From Candidatus Bathyoplasma sp. NZ (lineage in GTDB: Bacteria > Bacillota_I > Bacilli_A > MAG-NZ), in NCBI GenBank assembly GCA_013332095.1, contig JABENI010000004.1, positions 1-64,000 on the forward strand: 64,000 nucleotides of DNA, in the 5' to 3' direction. A program made the position numbers and the translations under genes. Position 1 is the first letter of the stretch. Each line of letters begins with the position of its first letter. Shown one piece after another: positions 1 to 7,810 of the stretch. Under the pieces are notes generated by a model that saw only the letters and a list, made by a program, of their open reading frames with translations, was not told the DNA's origin and did no database searches.

Positions 1-2
1 TC

Positions 3-1604
3 CTTGCTAATCCCACTACTGATGATAATGGTGATTTTTCTGTCACATTGAATCCCCAAGATTTAGAAGATTTTACGAATTTTTATATTAAAGTTACATT
101 GGATAATGAAGCTGTCAAAATTACCGACCAAGGATTTAGCAATAGGAATACATATTTTTGGAAAAGTAGTATTATAAATAATCCACAAAATTCTACATAT
201 GATTTTGGTACACTTATTATGGATGATACCCTTGAAATAAGGAGTGTGATGAATATGTATCACTGGATAAAAGAGGGTTATGATTTTCATCTGAGAACAA
301 TAGGTCCTATAGATCAACTGAATTTAAGATGGGAAGCGGATTCTACAGCAGGTACTTATTTTGATAATTACATGTCTATAGATTCTGATAATATTGATCC
401 AGATCAGTTTGATAGTGCTGTAATATTGCATGAATATGGACATTACATAATGTTTAAAAACATTGGATTCCCAGCAAATAGTGGAGGACATCACAACCTT
501 AAAGATACTTCAACCGTAGGACTTGCTTATAGTGAGGGGTATGCATATTTTATTTCTTCACAAATAAGAAATGAGAGTACCTATTTGAATTACAACTATA
601 AGTCTGAAGTTGATAACACACTTGATTATCATGGCTTGGATTTGGAAAGTTTGGAGCTTCTTTCTACAGGTGGATGGAGAACCCCTCTTGATAATCAGGG
701 TCATGGTACAATGTTTTCTGATAGAGCTAAAATGGAAGGGTATGTCGCTGGTGTATTACATGACTTGGCTGATTCAGTAGTTGATGGTGCTGATGTTTTT
801 TCAGGAGGGTTTAATCGTGTAAATGATGTAGTGAATAGCAGTCTTTTAAATTCACCTGTAGAATTTTATGATGCATTTATGAACACTGCACAAGATGAAG
901 ATCAAAGGATGCTATTTTGGGATATTTTCGAGCAAAATAGACAATCATTTGACTATGAAGTTCCTACAGTTAGAATAGCCCAAATCAGCCCTACTATTTA
1001 TACTGTGAAGGCTTCAGATAATGTTGGAGTTACACGTACAGAATGGTTGGTTAATAACGAAATTGTTAGTACAGATTCAACGATAGATATTAATTATCTA
1101 AATTTAAGTGATGGAACATATGTATTAGTTGCAAGAGCATATGATCAAGAAGGTGATCTTAGAGGAAACATGGAAAGAGTTGCTATTCATGGTTCTAATA
1201 TAATACGCAACAAAGCTTACGGAGAAACTTCTGTGATAATAACACCTTCTTCTTCAAACAAGCCTTCAAAATTTAACTATTTTAATTCTTTAGAAAAACC
1301 TACAATAGATCCAAATATGCATCTAAAAGGTGTTTTACAAAATAGCGAAGAAGATTCTAGTAAAATCAAATCAAATTTAATTGTTGATATTAATAATAAT
1401 GAAGATTTATTCATAGATGCTTCAATAGACAATGCCATGAAGATGATAGAATTCATTGATGAAAACGATAAAATAGTTAGAACTATTACCCGACTTGATT
1501 CTGACAGATTCACAAAAATAACCGATCTAAGTAAAGGTAAATATACTATTTCACTTAAAACTTTAGGAAATATAGTAAACGTACCATTTTATATAAATAT
1601 ATAG
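3..1604 (+). CDS. Secreted zinc metallopeptidase, 5' end outside window
   Basis: The reading frame is open to the left window edge from base 3, so the true start and any signal peptide lie outside. The TTG near base 48 is only an internal codon. Seen: HEYGH encoded at 429-443, then a SEGYAYF segment about 31 residues later. HExxH followed by a downstream glutamate is the zinc site of gluzincin-like peptidases. The stretch before it looks like a beta-sandwich (CNA-B or transthyretin-like), and the stretch after about base 960 looks like an Ig-like domain ('ASDNVGVTRTEWLVN'). About 130 polar residues follow with no membrane anchor. Inference: an extracellular protease or peptidase of unknown substrate. 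Family membership below the zinc motif level is not clear. A 380-base gap separates it from the next gene, so it is probably a single gene or the end of an upstream operon. Confidence 0.7.
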   Translation, partial: LANPTTDDNGDFSVTLNPQDLEDFTNFYIKVTLDNEAVKITDQGFSNRNTYFWKSSIINNPQNSTYDFGTLIMDDTLEIRSVMNMYHWIKEGYDFHLRTIGPIDQLNLRWEADSTAGTYFDNYMSIDSDNIDPDQFDSAVILHEYGHYIMFKNIGFPANSGGHHNLKDTSTVGLAYSEGYAYFISSQIRNESTYLNYNYKSEVDNTLDYHGLDLESLELLSTGGWRTPLDNQGHGTMFSDRAKMEGYVAGVLHDLADSVVDGADVFSGGFNRVNDVVNSSLLNSPVEFYDAFMNTAQDEDQRMLFWDIFEQNRQSFDYEVPTVRIAQISPTIYTVKASDNVGVTRTEWLVNNEIVSTDSTIDINYLNLSDGTYVLVARAYDQEGDLRGNMERVAIHGSNIIRNKAYGETSVIITPSSSNKPSKFNYFNSLEKPTIDPNMHLKGVLQNSEEDSSKIKSNLIVDINNNEDLFIDASIDNAMKMIEFIDENDKIVRTITRLDSDRFTKITDLSKGKYTISLKTLGNIVNVPFYINI

Positions 1605-1985
1605 CTTTACCATCTATTTCAACATTAGTTATCATCAATGATTTAAGCGTTTTTCCAAATAATAATCTATAATTTAATCAATATTTTTTATCTAAATTCA
1701 ATAATTATCCTCTTTGCTTTTTTACTCAAAGATTAGTTCAATTTTAAAATATCAAAATTATCATTAATATTAATACGTTTACTTTTTTAACTCTGATTCT
1801 CCTAATTAAATTAATATTACAATCAAATGCTAATCTAATTCAAGAATTCCTATAAATACTGGAAAAAAAGCGAAAAACCATTCGAAAAAATATTAAAAAA
1901 GATAGAAATATTTTAAAAAAAATGTTATAATTACATAATGTATCTGATAGATGCATAAACTAATTTAAATGAAGGAGGTTTTAAA
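1605..1985. other. Intergenic region with promoter of the DUF4349 gene
   Basis: No gene is visible on either strand. Most of it is featureless A/T. Near the right end a TATAAT at 1925-1930 could be the -10 box of the lipoprotein gene, but no good -35 box was seen. It is followed by an imperfect inverted repeat, TGTATCT-GAT-AGATGCA (1939-1955), placed about where transcription would start, so it could be an operator. A strong ribosome binding site, GAAGGAGG (1971-1978), precedes the ATG at 1986. Confidence 0.45.
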
Positions 1986-2816
1986 ATGAAAAAAATTATT
2001 TATCTTTTTTTATCAGTTACATCATTGCTATTAATAACTGGATGTGTAGATAATTATGGATATTCATACGATTCCTCATATGAATATGATGAAATAGAGT
2101 TTCGAGAGAAAATGGCTTTATCACTTGATCAAGAATACGCTGACATCGACAATTTAGATAGAAACATAATTCAACGAATTGATTTATCAATTGAAACTTT
2201 AGATTATGACAAATATCGTGAAACTCTTGAAACTGCTCTTGATAGTCACGATGGTTCTATTGAAAACAGCGACGAAAATCATTATGGATATTTAATTTCC
2301 TCAAATTTTACCCTACGTGTTAAAACTGAAAATTTAGAGGCATTTTTGGAAGAAATTACAGAAGAAGGCGAATTAATGCACCTTAGTAGAACAACTGAGG
2401 ATATAACTATTTCACATTCAAATGCAATTACTCAAAAAGAAATATTAGAAGCTAAATTAGCAAGAGTATTAGAACTGATTAGCGATGCCACTACTTCAGA
2501 AATTATTGAATTAGAGCAACTCACAATACAATTACAAACAGAGTTACGTCAATTAAATATTGCTCTTACTAGTTACGACAGTTTAATTGAATATACTAGA
2601 GTAGAATTATATGTTAGAGAAATAGAGCAATTTGAAGAAAATACTTTGTGGGAAAAAACTACGAATACATTTTCTAAATCTATTGAAAGTGTAGGAGTTG
2701 TTGCAGAGTCCCTATTTCTAGTAATGATTGCTCTCATTCCATACGCAGCAATTGTAGGAATAATTACTGGAACTATTGTTTATATTATTTATGCCACTAA
2801 GAAATCGAAAAAATAA
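1986..2816 (+). CDS. DUF4349-family lipoprotein
   Basis: 276 residues. The N-terminus is a lipoprotein signal with lipobox LITGC, so Cys20 is the likely lipidated residue. The middle matches the DUF4349 pattern: a beta-rich stretch ('FTLRVKTENLEAFLEEI'), a 'HLSRTTEDIT' turn, then a long helical hairpin of about 60 residues that is probably coiled coil, then a short strand. A C-terminal membrane helix (about 240-268) ends in a basic tail. So the protein is likely tethered outside the membrane at both ends. DUF4349 proteins have no established biochemical role, although some are linked to envelope stress; no function is assigned here. Start chosen because GAAGGAGG lies 7 bases before the ATG. 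It has its own promoter region and a shared terminator downstream. Confidence 0.8.
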   Translation: MKKIIYLFLSVTSLLLITGCVDNYGYSYDSSYEYDEIEFREKMALSLDQEYADIDNLDRNIIQRIDLSIETLDYDKYRETLETALDSHDGSIENSDENHYGYLISSNFTLRVKTENLEAFLEEITEEGELMHLSRTTEDITISHSNAITQKEILEAKLARVLELISDATTSEIIELEQLTIQLQTELRQLNIALTSYDSLIEYTRVELYVREIEQFEENTLWEKTTNTFSKSIESVGVVAESLFLVMIALIPYAAIVGIITGTIVYIIYATKKSKK

Positions 2817-2830
2817 AATTAATTATAAAT

Positions 2831-2868
2831 AAAAAGGTATTGAAATAAAATTTCAGTACCTTTTTTTT
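2831..2868. terminator. Bidirectional terminator between DUF4349 gene and glnA
   Basis: Stem GGTATTGAAA (2836-2845) pairs with TTTCAGTACC (2851-2860) with one G-T wobble and a five-base loop. A run of T follows on the plus strand and a run of A precedes it, so it can stop transcription from both converging genes. Confidence 0.85.
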
Positions 2869-2869
2869 A

Positions 2870-4201
2870 CTATAAATTTAAATATCTATCTAATTCCCAT
2901 TGACTAACTTTCAGTCTGTATTCATCCCATTCTTTATTTTTAATTTTCGTAAATTTATTAATAAATTCTAATCCTAATGCCTCTTTTAAAAGATCACTTT
3001 TATTTAATTCTTTTAAAGCATCTTTTAAATTTTCAGGCAAATTACCAATTCCTAAATCTTCTCTTTCTTTTCTGCCTAATTGATATAAATTCAAATATGT
3101 TGGATCGACTACTTTTTTATTATTTTTAATACCATCTAAGCCCGCTGCTAAAATACTTGCAAACGCTAAATAGGGATTGGCCACGGCGTCAACCGAACGT
3201 ACCTCTGTTCTTGTCGCCTTCCCTCTAGCTGCAGGAATTCGGACTAATGCGCTTCTATTTGCATCACTCCAAGAAATATAACAAGGAGCTTCGTACCCTG
3301 GAACTAGACGTTTGTATGAATTCACTATCGGATTAGTAATCGCCGTATAACTTCTTGCGTGTTCTAAAACACCTGCTAACCATTTTTTACAAATATCTGA
3401 TAACTTTAATGGTTTACTTTCATCATAGAAACAGTTTTTTCCATCTTTATCTATTAACGAACAATTCACGTGCATCCCTGAACCGTTTATTCCTTCAATA
3501 GGTTTAGGCATAAACGTAGCATGTAAATTATGTCTTTTTGCTACATTTTTTACTACCAATTTAAAAGTTTGCAACTTATCACTAGCATCTAAAGCATTAG
3601 AAAATCTAAAATTTATTTCATTTTGTCCCTTCGCTACCTCATGATGAGCTGCCTCAACTAAAAATCCTAATTTTTCTAACTCTAAAACAATATCACGTCG
3701 GCAATCTTCTGCTTGGTCGATAGGTGCTAAATCAAAATAACCACCTTGATCAGAAAATTCTAAACTTACTTTTCCATCGATAATTTTAAATAAAAAGAAC
3801 TCTGGCTCAACTCCGATATTAAATTGTTCAAACCCTAATTCTTTCATTTTTGTTAAATTCTTTTTTAAAATATATCTCGGATCTGACTCACAGGGAGTTC
3901 CATCTGTTCTGTTAATATCACAAATTAATCTAGCCACATTTCCATACTTAGTATTTTCATAACTTAAAACTAGCCAAGTATCCAAATCAGGAACTAAAAA
4001 CATATCTGCTTCCTGAATTCTGCCAAATCCTTCGATACTTGAACCATCAAACATGACATTTCCCTCAATTGCACTTTCTAATTCTCTTACAGGAATTTCC
4101 ACATTTTTTAACTTTCCTAACATATCTGTAAATTGTAAACGGATATAACGCACCTTTTCTTCTTCAACGAATCTTAAAATATCTTCTTTACTGTAACTCA
4201 T
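2870..4201 (-). CDS. glnA: Glutamine synthetase, type I
   Basis: Makes glutamine from glutamate, ammonia and ATP in the cytoplasm; the main ammonia-assimilating enzyme. 443 residues, the size of the GSI-alpha form of Bacillota, without the adenylylation insert of GSI-beta. Seen: the FDGSSIEGFG loop (51-60), VEPEFFLF with metal-binding glutamates, NGSGMHVN, and RIPAARGKATRTEVRS with active-site arginines. A GTG at 4210 would extend the frame by three codons, but the AAGGAG ribosome binding site overlaps that GTG and sits 8 bases before the ATG at 4201, so ATG is the start. A TATAAT lies just upstream on this strand. No GlnR regulator gene is adjacent. The gene upstream is a PadR-like regulator, separated by a hairpin. 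Confidence 0.97.
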   Translation of the reverse strand: MSYSKEDILRFVEEEKVRYIRLQFTDMLGKLKNVEIPVRELESAIEGNVMFDGSSIEGFGRIQEADMFLVPDLDTWLVLSYENTKYGNVARLICDINRTDGTPCESDPRYILKKNLTKMKELGFEQFNIGVEPEFFLFKIIDGKVSLEFSDQGGYFDLAPIDQAEDCRRDIVLELEKLGFLVEAAHHEVAKGQNEINFRFSNALDASDKLQTFKLVVKNVAKRHNLHATFMPKPIEGINGSGMHVNCSLIDKDGKNCFYDESKPLKLSDICKKWLAGVLEHARSYTAITNPIVNSYKRLVPGYEAPCYISWSDANRSALVRIPAARGKATRTEVRSVDAVANPYLAFASILAAGLDGIKNNKKVVDPTYLNLYQLGRKEREDLGIGNLPENLKDALKELNKSDLLKEALGLEFINKFTKIKNKEWDEYRLKVSQWELDRYLNL

Positions 4202-4263
4202 AATTATCACTCCTTATAAAATTATTATATTCCATTTTATCAAAAAAATAAACATTTTTTTAT

Positions 4264-4291
4264 AAAAACTATATGTTTAAAACATATAGTT
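4264..4291 (-). terminator. Palindromic hairpin after the PadR-like gene, possibly also an operator
   Basis: Perfect inverted repeat AACTATATGTTT / AAACATATAGTT (4267-4278 and 4280-4291), overlapping the stop codon of the PadR-like gene and followed on the minus strand by TTTTTAT. It is A/T-only in most of the stem, so it is weak as a terminator. It also lies just upstream of the glnA promoter and has the ATGT...ACAT shape often bound by PadR proteins, so a regulatory role is possible. Confidence 0.5.
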
Positions 4292-4622
4292 ACTTGTTTT
4301 TAATCGCTTGATAAGTATCGGTAAAGATAGTAAGTGCTAATTTAGTTTTTTTTGCATCTATATGAAATTCTTCTAAATAGTCGCTACCTTCTTTAGTAAT
4401 TGAATATAATTTTTTATTAGGTCCGCCATCACCTTTTACCCATTTAAAAGTAACTAATTTCTCTTTCTCCAGTTTATCTAATGCTCGATAAACTCCTGCT
4501 GTATCTATTTTCGCAACTTTATTTATTTTATTTAGTTTTTTGGTAAGTTCAAAGCCATAACTATTAGTTTGATACAAATAAAGTAAAGCAAATTCAATAA
4601 TATAACGATTTTTTCTAAACAT
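4290..4622 (-). CDS. PadR-family transcriptional regulator
   Basis: 110 residues, a single winged-helix domain. Seen: 'FALLYLYQTNSYGFELTKKL' helices, the recognition-helix region 'GVYRALDKLEKEKLVTF', and the wing 'GGPNKKLYSITKEGSDYLEEF', which is the usual PadR layout. The C-terminal helix is short. The family consists of repressors that respond to small molecules or proteins; the ligand here is unknown. Ribosome binding site GAGGA precedes the ATG. Only about 18 bases separate the start from the rnfB terminator, leaving little room for a separate promoter. The gene may be expressed by read-through from the rnf operon, or from a promoter inside rnfB. It could regulate rnf or glnA; that is inference from position only. 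Confidence 0.8.
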   Translation of the reverse strand: MFRKNRYIIEFALLYLYQTNSYGFELTKKLNKINKVAKIDTAGVYRALDKLEKEKLVTFKWVKGDGGPNKKLYSITKEGSDYLEEFHIDAKKTKLALTIFTDTYQAIKNK

Positions 4623-4640
4623 GATTTTTCCTCTATTTTT

Positions 4641-4674
4641 AAAAAAGCAATATGACTAGTCACGTTGCTTTTTT
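4641..4674 (-). terminator. Terminator of the rnf operon
   Basis: GCAATATGAC (4647-4656) pairs with GTCACGTTGC (4659-4668) with one wobble, flanked by six A and six T. It can work in both directions and follows the rnfB stop on the minus strand. Confidence 0.8.
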
Positions 4675-4681
4675 CTTAATA

Positions 4682-4990
4682 TTAAACTTTTACTTTTATT
4701 GTCTTTCCATCAGGTCCTTCAGTAGTTTCTAAAAATTCTCTGATCTTTTCTAAATTTGTTCCTTTAGAACCTGGTTTACATTTAGATAATACTTCTACTT
4801 CTCCTTCTACTATTGCATTAGCAAACCCAGCACATCCTGGATAACCACACGCTCCGCAATTTACTCCTGGAAGTAATTCTAAAACTTTTTCTAATCTATT
4901 GTCTTCTTCAACGTGCAAAACATCATTTGCTACTGCTAGCCCTATCCCTAACACTAAAGCGATACCTCCTAAAATTACAAATGCCCACAT
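4682..4990 (-). CDS. rnfB: Rnf complex subunit B, short form lacking the ferredoxin domain
   Basis: Only 102 residues. Seen: one N-terminal membrane helix (4-21) and the Fe-S domain GVNCGACGYPGCAGFANAI with Cys45, Cys48, Cys53 and a later Cys71, which is the RnfB/4Fe4S (Fer4_21-like) signature. Known RnfB proteins of Bacillota usually carry one or more extra 2[4Fe-4S] ferredoxin domains after this part and are two to three times longer; here the chain ends about 30 residues after Cys71. No frameshifted continuation is visible, since only about 8 bases separate the stop from the terminator hairpin. It directly follows rnfA and is the last gene of the operon. Role: the subunit thought to accept electrons from ferredoxin. 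Confidence 0.9.
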   Translation of the reverse strand: MWAFVILGGIALVLGIGLAVANDVLHVEEDNRLEKVLELLPGVNCGACGYPGCAGFANAIVEGEVEVLSKCKPGSKGTNLEKIREFLETTEGPDGKTIKVKV

Positions 4991-4991
4991 A

Positions 4992-5597
4992 TTATATCAA
5001 CCCCTGTAATCCTACGAATGCCATGGACATGATTCCCGCAATAATTAAGGAAATAGGTATTCCTTTATATTCATCCGGTACGTTTATTGCATCTAATCTA
5101 ACTCTAATCGTACTGAATGCAAACATTATTAATCCAAATCCTAACGCTGTTCCTAATACTGCACTCATACTTATCATTAATCCTCCACCAAAACCATACG
5201 CAGTATTATATCCTGCTAAAATACTTCCTTCTGCAACTCCTAATATCGCACAGTTAGTAGTTATTAAAGGTAAAAAGATTCCCAGAGATTTATAAAGTTT
5301 TTTGGAAAACTTTTTAATAAACAATTCAACCAATTGTACTAATGAGGCAATTACTAAGATAAATGCTATCGTCCGTAAATATTCAATTTCAAACGGTACT
5401 AGTAAAATATAATAAATAATATATGTCACAAATGTCGCTACTATCATAACGAATGCTACTGCGATACTCATTCCGATACTAGCTTCAATCTTTTTAGACA
5501 CTCCTAAGAATGGACAGATACCTAAAAATCTCATTAAAATAACATTATTGACTAACATCGCACTTCCCAGTGCTGTAAACAATACGGCAAATGACAT
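4992..5597 (-). CDS. rnfA: Rnf complex subunit A (integral membrane)
   Basis: RnfA of the ion-pumping ferredoxin:NAD oxidoreductase. About 201 residues from the ATG at 5597, with six predicted membrane helices. Seen: 'NNVILMRFLGICPFLG' and 'LPLITTNCAILG', the paired Cys-containing half-helix motifs shared by RnfA and RnfE that hold an intramembrane Fe-S cluster in solved Rnf structures. An ATG at 5621 would add eight residues and overlap rnfE, but AAAGGAAGTG lies 8 bases before the inner ATG, so that one is preferred. One base separates it from the rnfE stop, and one base separates its own stop from rnfB. Confidence 0.95.
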   Translation of the reverse strand: MSFAVLFTALGSAMLVNNVILMRFLGICPFLGVSKKIEASIGMSIAVAFVMIVATFVTYIIYYILLVPFEIEYLRTIAFILVIASLVQLVELFIKKFSKKLYKSLGIFLPLITTNCAILGVAEGSILAGYNTAYGFGGGLMISMSAVLGTALGFGLIMFAFSTIRVRLDAINVPDEYKGIPISLIIAGIMSMAFVGLQGLI

Positions 5598-5598
5598 T

Positions 5599-6264
5599 TT
5601 ATTCACTTCCTTTCTTAGCATTAAAATTATTTTTCGCTGCTAATAAAAAGCCTAAAGTAATAAATGCTCCTGCTGGTAAAGCAAAGACACCTATTCCATA
5701 ATTATTTATATTAAAATCACTGCTAAACAATTTTCCAATGAAGTTGAAATCAATTATATAACCACTGCTAGGAAATGGTAAATACACCCCATAAGCAATT
5801 TGTCCTGTTGCTAATAATTCTCTAACAATTCCAATAATTGCTAACCCTAGAGTGAATCCAAGCCCCATTCCAATACCGTCTAAAAGTGATTCAACTGGAG
5901 GATTTTTAGAGGCAAATGATTCTGCTCTCCCTAAAATTAAACAGTTAACAACAATCAGGGGAATAAATACTCCTAAACTTGCATATAACTCTGGAGCATA
6001 GGCATTAGCTAACATCCCAATTATTGTTACAAAGGTCGCAATAATAACAATATACGCCGGTATTTTAATTTCATTAGGTATGAGATTTTTAAGTAATGAA
6101 ACTACTAAATTAGACATTGCTAGTACAAAAATCACCAACAATCCCATTCCAATTGAGGTTTCAAGAGTAGCAGTAACCGCTAATGAAGGGCACATCCCCA
6201 GCAAAAAAACAAATATCGGATTTTCTTTTATCAGACCTCTGAATAAGATATCTTTTTTATTCAT
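5599..6264 (-). CDS. rnfE: Rnf complex subunit E (integral membrane)
   Basis: 221 residues with six predicted membrane helices, paralogous to RnfA. Seen: 'ENPIFVFLLGMCPSLAVT' and 'FIPLIVVNCLILGRAESFASKN', the two Cys motifs expected for RnfE/NqrD. Together RnfA and RnfE form the inverted pair in the membrane core. Its start overlaps the rnfG stop by eight bases, indicating translational coupling. The C-terminus is basic and cytoplasmic. Length is normal. Confidence 0.95.
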   Translation of the reverse strand: MNKKDILFRGLIKENPIFVFLLGMCPSLAVTATLETSIGMGLLVIFVLAMSNLVVSLLKNLIPNEIKIPAYIVIIATFVTIIGMLANAYAPELYASLGVFIPLIVVNCLILGRAESFASKNPPVESLLDGIGMGLGFTLGLAIIGIVRELLATGQIAYGVYLPFPSSGYIIDFNFIGKLFSSDFNINNYGIGVFALPAGAFITLGFLLAAKNNFNAKKGSE

Positions 6265-6781
6265 TATTTACCTCCTGATGATATTTACTAATTAAATCAA
6301 CTAAATCTTTCACTGTTGTTGCCGAATAAGTAGCTCCAATTCTAGTATCAAAGTCATCGTAATTAGTGTTTGTATCATTGCCGATAAATTTATCTAAAAA
6401 TTGTTGCTCTTTTACTTTGACCGCATAAGTAGGAGTTTGATTTAATTCCACGTATTCAATACCTACAATTTCATTTTCTAAATTTATCCCAATTAAAACC
6501 GAAATATTTCCATAATCATTTAACAAATTTGCAGAATAAATCGTTCCAATAATTTGTCCATCATTATTTTTAGCCACAATTTTCGTTGAGATTCCAGCAT
6601 TAATTATTACTTTTTCATAACTTTCTGATTCAGGAAAAATTAAGATGTATTTACTCTCTTCTTTTGAAACATTATTTTCAAGAATTTTATCTTCAGTAAA
6701 ATCATTAACAAAAAACAATAATAATCCACTGATACCTGCTACTAAAAATAATTTTATGCCAATAAATATTTTATCCTTCAT
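6257..6781 (-). CDS. rnfG: Rnf complex subunit G, covalent FMN carrier
   Basis: 174 residues from the ATG at 6781: one N-terminal membrane helix followed by an extracytoplasmic FMN-binding domain. Seen near the C-terminus: DTRIGATYSATTV. ApbE attaches FMN to the Thr of a Dxx(S/T)GAT motif; here the residue before GAT is Ile instead of Ser or Thr, while Asp and Thr are kept. A GTG nine bases upstream lies inside the end of rnfD and lacks a good spacing to a ribosome binding site, so the ATG right after the rnfD stop is preferred. No apbE gene is in this window. Confidence 0.92.
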   Translation of the reverse strand: MKDKIFIGIKLFLVAGISGLLLFFVNDFTEDKILENNVSKEESKYILIFPESESYEKVIINAGISTKIVAKNNDGQIIGTIYSANLLNDYGNISVLIGINLENEIVGIEYVELNQTPTYAVKVKEQQFLDKFIGNDTNTNYDDFDTRIGATYSATTVKDLVDLISKYHQEVNNE

Positions 6782-6782
6782 C

Positions 6783-7799
6783 CTAAACACCTACCAATAC
6801 TAAAATAACTGTAGCGATAATTACTGCTGAAAAAATTGTAATACTCCGTTTAGTAAATTTAGGATTAGACCATTTATAGTAATCTAATGCTGGGGTAAAC
6901 ATATTCATAATTAAAATTGCATATACGACTCCTTCAGGCAATGCTCCATACAATCTAATTAAGTAGGTAATTGCCCCTATCCCAAATCCAAAATAGATCC
7001 GACCGGTTGCCGTAATTGGTGATGTTATGGGATCAGTCGCCATAAATACTGCTCCAAAAATTAATCCTCCTGAAAGAATTGTAAACATGGGATACGTTAG
7101 AAGCGGTCCACCAGTTGCCAATGATACCGCAAAACTTAACCCAAATACTGTCAGAATAATCGTTACCGGTACCCGCCAATCTAACGATTTACGAATTCCT
7201 AGGAAAATACCTGCTAATAAAATTATTAGAAAACTGGTTTCTCCGATACTTCCTGGCTCATTAATTCCTAAAAACATTTCAAATAAACTTACATTACCTA
7301 ACGTTGTTACTGCCGTTGTTTTATTAGCAATCCCTAATATTGTTGAAGACATAACTGTATCAACTTTATATTGCATTAACGGTCCAAAACTCAACATAAC
7401 GAATACTCTTGAAAAACCGGCAACATTGAAAATGTTAGCTCCCATGCCTCCAAATACTAATTTGGAAAAATAAACACCTGCTACTCCACCGGTAAATACA
7501 GCCCATAGTGGTATTGAATCAGATAAAGTAAGTGCATATATAATCCCACTTATTAAAGCTGTTCCATTTTTTAATGTTCCTGGTTTCTTTTTAAATTTAT
7601 AATACAAATATTCTGCTAAACAAATTGATCCTACTGCTGTTAAAATAATCATTAAACCATTTAATCTATATTTGTAAAACGCAAAACATACCACGGGTAT
7701 TAGGGCAAGTATTACATCGTACATCATTCTCTTTACATTAGCTTTTGGCTCCCTTAAATAAGGAGCAGTCTGTCTTATAAATCCTGTTTTGCTAGCCAT
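6783..7799 (-). CDS. rnfD: Rnf complex subunit D (integral membrane, flavin-binding)
   Basis: 338 residues with about nine membrane helices, typical of the NqrB/RnfD family. Seen: 'GGMGANIFNVAGFSRVF', 'FMATDPITSPIT' and 'GAITYLIRLYGALPEGVVYAILIMN', all hallmark stretches. The position that normally carries the FMN-attachment sequence (DAVTGAT in relatives) reads DTVMSST, so the acceptor Thr and Asp remain but the Gly-Ala is replaced. It lies 11 bases after rnfC and is followed closely by rnfG. In the complex RnfD takes electrons from RnfC and passes them through the membrane. Confidence 0.95.
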   Translation of the reverse strand: MASKTGFIRQTAPYLREPKANVKRMMYDVILALIPVVCFAFYKYRLNGLMIILTAVGSICLAEYLYYKFKKKPGTLKNGTALISGIIYALTLSDSIPLWAVFTGGVAGVYFSKLVFGGMGANIFNVAGFSRVFVMLSFGPLMQYKVDTVMSSTILGIANKTTAVTTLGNVSLFEMFLGINEPGSIGETSFLIILLAGIFLGIRKSLDWRVPVTIILTVFGLSFAVSLATGGPLLTYPMFTILSGGLIFGAVFMATDPITSPITATGRIYFGFGIGAITYLIRLYGALPEGVVYAILIMNMFTPALDYYKWSNPKFTKRSITIFSAVIIATVILVLVGV

Positions 7800-7810
7800 T
7801 TTACCCCTCC

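Noticed and set aside
7027-7473. Long open frame on the plus strand inside rnfD
   Set aside because: Antisense shadow of a well-conserved gene, with no ribosome binding site and low-complexity Pro/Asn-rich translation.
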